Shown: one piece after another, positions 4,990 to 8,782 of the stretch
Layout of the letters: each line of letters starts with the position of its first letter
Numbering within the stretch: the stretch's first letter is position 1
NCBI GenBank assembly: GCA_964612925.1
Contig: CAZTFU010000045.1
Span: 1 to 8,782, forward strand
Length of the DNA: 8,782 bases
From: Phil1 sp964612925
Lineage (GTDB): Bacteria; Bacillota; Clostridia; Christensenellales; CAG-138
Direction: 5' to 3'
Translations under genes and position numbers: made by a program
The notes under the pieces: generated by a model
The model's input: only the letters and a program-made list of their open reading frames with translations
Databases searched by the model: none
Told to the model about the DNA's origin: nothing

Positions 4990-6297
4990 ATGAAGCTTAA
5001 CTACAAACGCACCTTTTTGGTGGGACTTGCATTCTTTTCGATATGCGCGTTCTGGCAGATGTATGATGGCGTTATCCCGCTTATCCTGCGCGATACCTAT
5101 CAGCTTGACAATACCTCCCGCGGAGCGGTAATGGGCATAGACAATCTGCTTGCGCTCTTCCTTTTGCCCCTATTCGGCTCCTTCAGCGACAAAAAGGGGC
5201 GCCGTATGCCGTTTATAGCAATAGGCACGGCGCTTGCGGTCGTGTTCATCGCACTGCTTGCCATTATCGTGCACGGCGGCGGCAGTGGCGTTCCCGGCTC
5301 CATAACCGTGTTCTTTGTCGTGCTTATGGCGTTGCTTTTATCGATGGGCTTTTACCGTTCGCCCGCGGTCGCGCTTATGGCGGATGTTACGCCCAAGCCT
5401 TTAAGAAGTCAGGGCAACGCGGTAATAAACCTCATGGGTGCTGTCGGCGGATTGTATTCGCTTGTGATGATAAAACTCGCCGTTACCACCGATGAAAGCG
5501 GCAGTGCCGATTATACTTGGCTTTTTGTCGCAGTGGCGGGCCTTATGGTGCTGGCCGTGGCGATATTGCTTATTACGATACGTGAAAAGAAGCTTGTTGC
5601 CGAAATGAAGGCCATAAACTACGGCGTAAGCGAAGAAGAGGATCAAAGCAGAACCGAAAACGTTGACGGCAAGGAAAAGCTCCCCCGCCCCGTGTTCAAA
5701 AGTCTTTTGCTTATACTCGCCACAATAGGTCTTTGGTTCTTGGGCTACAATGCCGTTACAACATTCTTTACAAGCTATGCAACGGCCACATGGTCTGGCG
5801 GGCTCAGCCACGCCTCCACCTGCCTTATGGTTGCTACGGTAGCCGCCGTTGCCTCATATATTCCCATAGGAATGATAAGCGCAAAAATAGGTCGCCGCAA
5901 TATGATACGCATTGGCCTTGTATTGGCCGCTTTGGGCTTTGGCATAGCGACGTTCTGTGCAAAGGAGTTCAGCTTTTACCTTTACATCGTGTTTGCGATA
6001 GTCGGCTTTGCTCAGGCCGCCGTTACGGTGAATACCTTCCCCATGGTTTGGGAAATAAGCCGTAGCGGGAACGTGGGTAAATATACGGGCTTTTATTACA
6101 CCGTGTCAATGGCCGCGCAGACTATCACACCCTCAATAGTCGGCATATTTTTGGATAAATTCGGCAATGGCGCGTTGTTCCCGTACGGATTTGCATTCGT
6201 TCTGCTTGCGCTTATACCCATAAGCCTTGCAAAGCACGGCGACAATCGCCCGCAGGCACCCAAGAACAAGCTTGAAGCATTTGACGTTGACGATTAA
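4990..6297 (+). CDS. MFS transporter, GPH/SLC45-like
   Basis: This 435-residue membrane protein has about 12 predicted helices, in two halves joined by a charged cytoplasmic loop (about 198-236, rich in Glu, Lys and Asp). The MFS motif A is clear in the first half, GSFSDKKGRR (63-72), with a weaker repeat in the second half, GMISAKIGRR (294-303). The segment VALMADVTPKPLRSQGNAV (127-145) and the C-terminal PMVWEISRSG and GFYYTVSMAAQTITPSIVG regions resemble the glycoside-pentoside-hexuronide/SLC45-like branch, in which many members are cation-coupled sugar carriers. The substrate cannot be assigned: no sugar catabolic genes are adjacent, and the divergent neighbours are a C-S lyase and an asparaginase, so an amino acid or thiol-related substrate is also conceivable. 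The start is set by AAGGAG 8 nt upstream and the promoter at 4928-4956. The gene converges on the MATE gene with 9 bp between stops. Confidence 0.88.
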   Translation: MKLNYKRTFLVGLAFFSICAFWQMYDGVIPLILRDTYQLDNTSRGAVMGIDNLLALFLLPLFGSFSDKKGRRMPFIAIGTALAVVFIALLAIIVHGGGSGVPGSITVFFVVLMALLLSMGFYRSPAVALMADVTPKPLRSQGNAVINLMGAVGGLYSLVMIKLAVTTDESGSADYTWLFVAVAGLMVLAVAILLITIREKKLVAEMKAINYGVSEEEDQSRTENVDGKEKLPRPVFKSLLLILATIGLWFLGYNAVTTFFTSYATATWSGGLSHASTCLMVATVAAVASYIPIGMISAKIGRRNMIRIGLVLAALGFGIATFCAKEFSFYLYIVFAIVGFAQAAVTVNTFPMVWEISRSGNVGKYTGFYYTVSMAAQTITPSIVGIFLDKFGNGALFPYGFAFVLLALIPISLAKHGDNRPQAPKNKLEAFDVDD

Positions 6298-6317
6298 GCT
6301 TTGTTCTCAACGTTTTT
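6263..6317 (+). terminator. Possible terminator hairpins at the end of the MFS gene
   Basis: Two overlapping stems can form. ACGTTGA (6284-6290) pairs with TCAACGT (6307-6313) and runs directly into TTTTT (6313-6317), as in an intrinsic terminator, although the loop is 16 nt. Alternatively AGAACAAGCTT (6263-6273) pairs with AAGCTTTGTTCT (6296-6307) over 11 bp with one bulged T. The stems share base 6307, and the first stem's 5' arm lies in the second stem's loop. Both lie over the MFS stop codon and the last bases of the MATE gene. No T-run serves the MATE direction. Confidence 0.4.
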
Positions 6318-7674
6318 GGGTTAGCCGCCGCATAAAAATCGCAAGTAGTATTGTCGCCGCCATGCAGCACATTATATCTGCCGCAGGCGTTGCCCATGCC
6401 GCGGCGAACATGCACATGGTGCCGTTTAATGCAAACATAAGCGGTATATCCACTATACCCTTTCGCATCAACGCAAGCAGTAAGGACCTTTTGGAGTGCC
6501 CCGTGGCCTGAAAGAACGATATCACCATGTATGCAAATGCGGAAAACGGCCCGCCTATGCAGAGTATTCTTAAAAAATGCGTCCCCGCTTCGGCGGAAAC
6601 ACCGCCGTTATGCATAAACGCTCCTATAAGCTTAGGGGCGAATATAAGACATACGACCGTACAGCCGAGTGCCAACATAACCGATACGAAAGCCGCCATA
6701 AATGCGGCTTTTTTCATGCGCTTATAGTTTTCCGAGGCAAAGTTGTAGCTTATAAGCGGCAGTATCCCCTGCGCCATTCCGCGCGCCATGCAGTGCGCAA
6801 GCATATTTACTTTCTTTGCAACGCCAAGTCCCGCCTGCACTGCCGTGCCGTATGCGGCTATTATGCCGTCCAGCACCGCAAACGATATGTTTTCGCACAG
6901 CGTCATTAGGCAGGCGGGCAGGCCCACGCTCAGCACATCCCGCACGATATCCCTTTTTACCGTGATTATGCGCGGCCTTATATCGATAAGCGTATTATTT
7001 TTGTCAAAAACGCATATAAAATATGCGGCCGATATCACGTTTGACAGCATCGTTGCGGCGGCCGCACCGAGTGTTTCACTGCCCCGTTCAAATAATACAA
7101 ACATAAAAAGCGGGTCAAGTATAACATTTGCTATACCGCCCAGGGCAATGCCCACGCTTGCCTGCACACTGCGCCCCTCCGCACGCAGAAGGTGCGCCAT
7201 AAGTGCGCTGAATGCGGTCGCAATGCCGCCTATCGAAACGGTGAATATAAGGTACTCCCGCGCATATGTGTGTACATCCTGCGCCGCACCGCCAAGCGCA
7301 TCTATAAGCACATCAGAAAGCACGGTGCAGGCCGCAGAATATATCGCCGCGGTGCCTATGCACCCAAAAACAGCAAAGTAGGCCGCCTGCCTTGCGCGCT
7401 CCCTTTGCCCCGCGCCCGCGGCACGTGCCATTGCGCTCGCACCGCCCACTCCGAAAAGGTTTGCTATCGCACTCAGTATCATAAAGGCCGGCATGCATAC
7501 CGTCACGGCGGCTATCATTGCATCGTTATCGGTAAGGGCGACAAAAAACGTATCCGCTAAACTGTATATCACAAGTATTATCTGCCCCATCACCGCGGGC
7601 AGGGCAAGCTTTATTATGGCTTTTCCAAGCGGTTCCCGTTCAAATAACAGCTTTGATGCCTTTTCGTTATCCAC
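6307..7674 (-). CDS. MATE family multidrug/toxin exporter (MepA/NorM-like)
   Basis: This 455-residue membrane protein has 12 predicted helices in two related halves, the normal MATE length. MATE carriers export cationic drugs or toxic metabolites in exchange for Na+ or H+. Visible family features are PAVMGQIILVIYSLADTFFV (26-45) with the conserved Asp41 of helix 1, FGVGGASAMARAAGAG (74-89), LLRAEGRSVQASVGIALGG (162-180) with ILDPLFMF (185-192), and in the second half AQGILPLISYNFASENYKRM (301-320), the counterpart of the MepA GYNYGAKNYKR region. The start is GTG at 7674, with AAGGAG about 11 nt upstream; the next Met (29) lies inside helix 1, so the GTG is preferred. It is divergent from a LysR-type regulator that probably controls it (inference). 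The stop lies 9 bp from the MFS stop. The substrate is unknown. Confidence 0.92.
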   Translation of the reverse strand: MDNEKASKLLFEREPLGKAIIKLALPAVMGQIILVIYSLADTFFVALTDNDAMIAAVTVCMPAFMILSAIANLFGVGGASAMARAAGAGQRERARQAAYFAVFGCIGTAAIYSAACTVLSDVLIDALGGAAQDVHTYAREYLIFTVSIGGIATAFSALMAHLLRAEGRSVQASVGIALGGIANVILDPLFMFVLFERGSETLGAAAATMLSNVISAAYFICVFDKNNTLIDIRPRIITVKRDIVRDVLSVGLPACLMTLCENISFAVLDGIIAAYGTAVQAGLGVAKKVNMLAHCMARGMAQGILPLISYNFASENYKRMKKAAFMAAFVSVMLALGCTVVCLIFAPKLIGAFMHNGGVSAEAGTHFLRILCIGGPFSAFAYMVISFFQATGHSKRSLLLALMRKGIVDIPLMFALNGTMCMFAAAWATPAADIMCCMAATILLAIFMRRLTQKR

Positions 7675-7783
7675 GGCTTATTTATCTCCTTGCATATCGT
7701 TCCTTCGGCAGGGTAAACTTAATAAAGAATGAATGTTTTTCATTCCGCGTAGTGCGTTTGCCTCTTGCCATCGGGTGTTCATT

Positions 7784-7813
7784 ATGATATGCTATTTGAC
7801 GGATAAAATCCAA
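7784..7813 (-). promoter_or_regulatory. Possible promoter of the MATE gene
   Basis: On the minus strand TTGGAT (7813-7808) and TATCAT (7789-7784) are 18 bp apart. The -10 matches five of six consensus positions but the -35 only three. It would give a leader of about 100 nt and overlaps the candidate -35 of the divergent LysR promoter (TTGACG, 7796-7801), so the two promoters would be mutually exclusive or co-regulated. A small inverted repeat GAATG-N5-CATTC (7731-7745) lies in the leader. Confidence 0.3.
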
Positions 7814-7839
7814 TTATGTATTTCTTGATATTTATCAAG
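7796..7839 (+). promoter_or_regulatory. LysR gene control region: TTGACG element and 16-bp palindromic operator candidate
   Basis: CTTGATATTTATCAAG (7824-7839) is an inverted repeat with 7-bp arms around TT, and contains the T-N11-A pattern common to LysR-family sites. It ends 9 nt before the GGAGG (7849-7853) of the LysR gene. A TTGACG (7796-7801) lies upstream, with a poor -10 (TATTTC, 7819-7824) at 17 bp that would overlap the palindrome. Autorepression by the LysR protein is the natural reading (inference). A 14-of-16 match to the palindrome occurs at 251-266. Confidence 0.5.
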
Positions 7840-7858
7840 TTTTGTAATGGAGGCGTAA

Positions 7859-8764
7859 ATGTTAGGCGCAAAGATGGAAACGCTCTTGGCCGTTGTCGAG
7901 CATAAAAACTTTACCCGCGCGGCGGAGGCACTGTCCCTTACTCAGCCTGCGGTAAGTCACCATATAAGCCAGCTCGAGGAGGAACTCGGCGCAACTCTTT
8001 TCGTGCGCGGCAAATCCGGGCTGAAGCTGACTCCGCAGGGTGAGATTGCGGTGAAATATGCTCGGCGCATGAAGGCACTGGACAAAAAACTGCACAGGGA
8101 GCTTATCAATTTTGAAAAGAGCATAACCAACCTTCGCATAGGTATAACGCACACCGCCGAAAGCAACCTTACAACGCAGGTGCTTGCCAATTGTGCCAAC
8201 GAACACAGCGGGTTAAGCATTACCATTGCAACTGATACTATAAAAAATCTTTATGAAATGCTCGAGAATTACGAGATAGACCTCGCCATAGTGGACGGTT
8301 CTCCCACGGGCTCGACCTTTTCTTCGCTGATGCTTGATACCGACTATCTGGTGTGCGTAATGGCCGTTACCCATCCGCTTGCCACACACGCAATGGTAAC
8401 GCTTAACGAATTAAAGGGTGAACAGATGATACTGCGTCTGCCTTCAAGTGCAACGCGCACGTTGTTTGAATCCACGCTTGAGAGCATTAACGATTCCATA
8501 GAAAACTTCAACGTGACCATAGAGGTTGACAATATTGCCACCATAAAAGATCTTGTAAGGAAGGAACTTGGCGTATCCATACTGCCCAAAAGTGCCTGCA
8601 TGGATGAGCTTGGCAAGGGCAAACTCGCCGCACTGCCGATAGAAAATTTGAGCATGGTGCGTGAAACGCGCATAGTGTACAACAAGGATTTTTCCCATTT
8701 TGACATCCTTCAGCAAATAACAAAGACCTATCAGGAAACGGTCAAGGGGCAAAGAAAGCAGTAA
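7859..8764 (+). CDS. LysR-family transcriptional regulator
   Basis: This 301-residue protein has the standard LysR layout. The N-terminal winged helix-turn-helix, about residues 5-63, includes FTRAAEALSLTQPAVSHHISQLEEELGATLF, the most conserved LysR stretch, ending in LKLTPQGE. A linker helix (about 64-90) leads to the effector-binding domain, which begins near LRIGITHTAESNL and contains a segment of the type DLAIVDG and later LGVSILPKSA. Such proteins act as tetramers and respond to a small-molecule co-inducer; the ligand here is unknown. The ATG at 7859 has GGAGG 5 nt upstream; an internal Met at residue 6 is a weaker alternative. Divergence from the MATE exporter over a 184-bp region is the classical LysR arrangement, so it probably controls that exporter and itself. 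The palindrome at 7824-7839 is the likely operator. Confidence 0.94.
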   Translation: MLGAKMETLLAVVEHKNFTRAAEALSLTQPAVSHHISQLEEELGATLFVRGKSGLKLTPQGEIAVKYARRMKALDKKLHRELINFEKSITNLRIGITHTAESNLTTQVLANCANEHSGLSITIATDTIKNLYEMLENYEIDLAIVDGSPTGSTFSSLMLDTDYLVCVMAVTHPLATHAMVTLNELKGEQMILRLPSSATRTLFESTLESINDSIENFNVTIEVDNIATIKDLVRKELGVSILPKSACMDELGKGKLAALPIENLSMVRETRIVYNKDFSHFDILQQITKTYQETVKGQRKQ

Positions 8765-8782
8765 AGCCGCATAGCATAAAAC

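Noticed and set aside
6788..7381. Plus-strand reading frame of 197 codons antisense to the MATE gene
   Set aside because: The minus-strand frame encodes an unmistakable MATE protein; the antisense product is Ala/Ser/Pro-rich and has no start signals.
7675..7780. Possible riboswitch (guanidine-type) in the leader of the MATE gene
   Set aside because: Multidrug exporters can carry such elements, but I could not find the paired ACGR-loop hairpins or any other consensus; only a weak 5-bp inverted repeat is present.
1..8782. CRISPR arrays, tRNA or rRNA genes, insertion sequences, toxin-antitoxin pairs and phage genes
   Set aside because: No regularly spaced repeats, cloverleaf sequences, transposase motifs or terminal inverted repeats with target duplications were seen, and base composition and gene style are uniform throughout.

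Overview
The window looks like an ordinary chromosomal segment of a low-to-moderate-GC Firmicute, most likely a member of the Clostridia (inference). The main reason is the compact set ireB - ruvX - DUF1292, which is a conserved gene order in that phylum. Strong GGAGG-type ribosome binding sites and TTGAC(A/G)/TATAAT-like promoters agree with this. Eight complete genes and one gene fragment at the left edge are supported. Nothing points to phage, plasmid, insertion sequences, CRISPR, tRNA or rRNA.

Layout. (a) 1-55, minus: first 18 codons of a gene running off the left edge, with a clear promoter and RBS; its start looks like a signal peptide or first membrane helix. (b) 56-439: a non-coding stretch holding that promoter, several inverted repeats, and a 67-nt two-part hairpin that probably ends the next operon. 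(c) 440-2381, minus: a tightly coupled operon in the order ireB, ruvX, DUF1292, LD-carboxypeptidase (ldcA), with 4-nt overlaps at two of the three junctions and an extended -10 promoter at 2434-2461. (d) 2614-4833, minus: a two-gene operon of a MalY/PatB-type PLP enzyme followed by a type I asparaginase, closed by an intrinsic terminator at 2546-2585. (e) 4990-6297, plus: a 12-helix MFS/GPH-like transporter transcribed divergently from (d). (f) 6307-7674, minus: a MATE exporter that converges on the MFS gene with only 9 bp between stop codons. (g) 7859-8764, plus: a LysR-type regulator divergent from the MATE gene, with a 16-bp palindrome just upstream of its RBS.

How they may work together. 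The ireB operon joins a substrate of the cell-wall-sensing Ser/Thr kinase (IreB), a 16S rRNA-maturation/Holliday-junction nuclease family protein (RuvX/YqgF) and a murein-recycling peptidase (LdcA). The middle block would release ammonia from asparagine and from cysteine-type C-S substrates, next to a transporter of unknown substrate. The right block is a classical regulator/exporter divergent pair.

I found no convincing new multi-gene system. The most interesting unexplained signals are short motifs shared between intergenic regions: GCAATTGTGA, which abuts two different -35 elements, and ATATTTATCA, which occurs in three intergenic regions including the LysR palindrome. The others are the coupling of ldcA to ireB/ruvX and the overlapping alternative hairpins at two sites.
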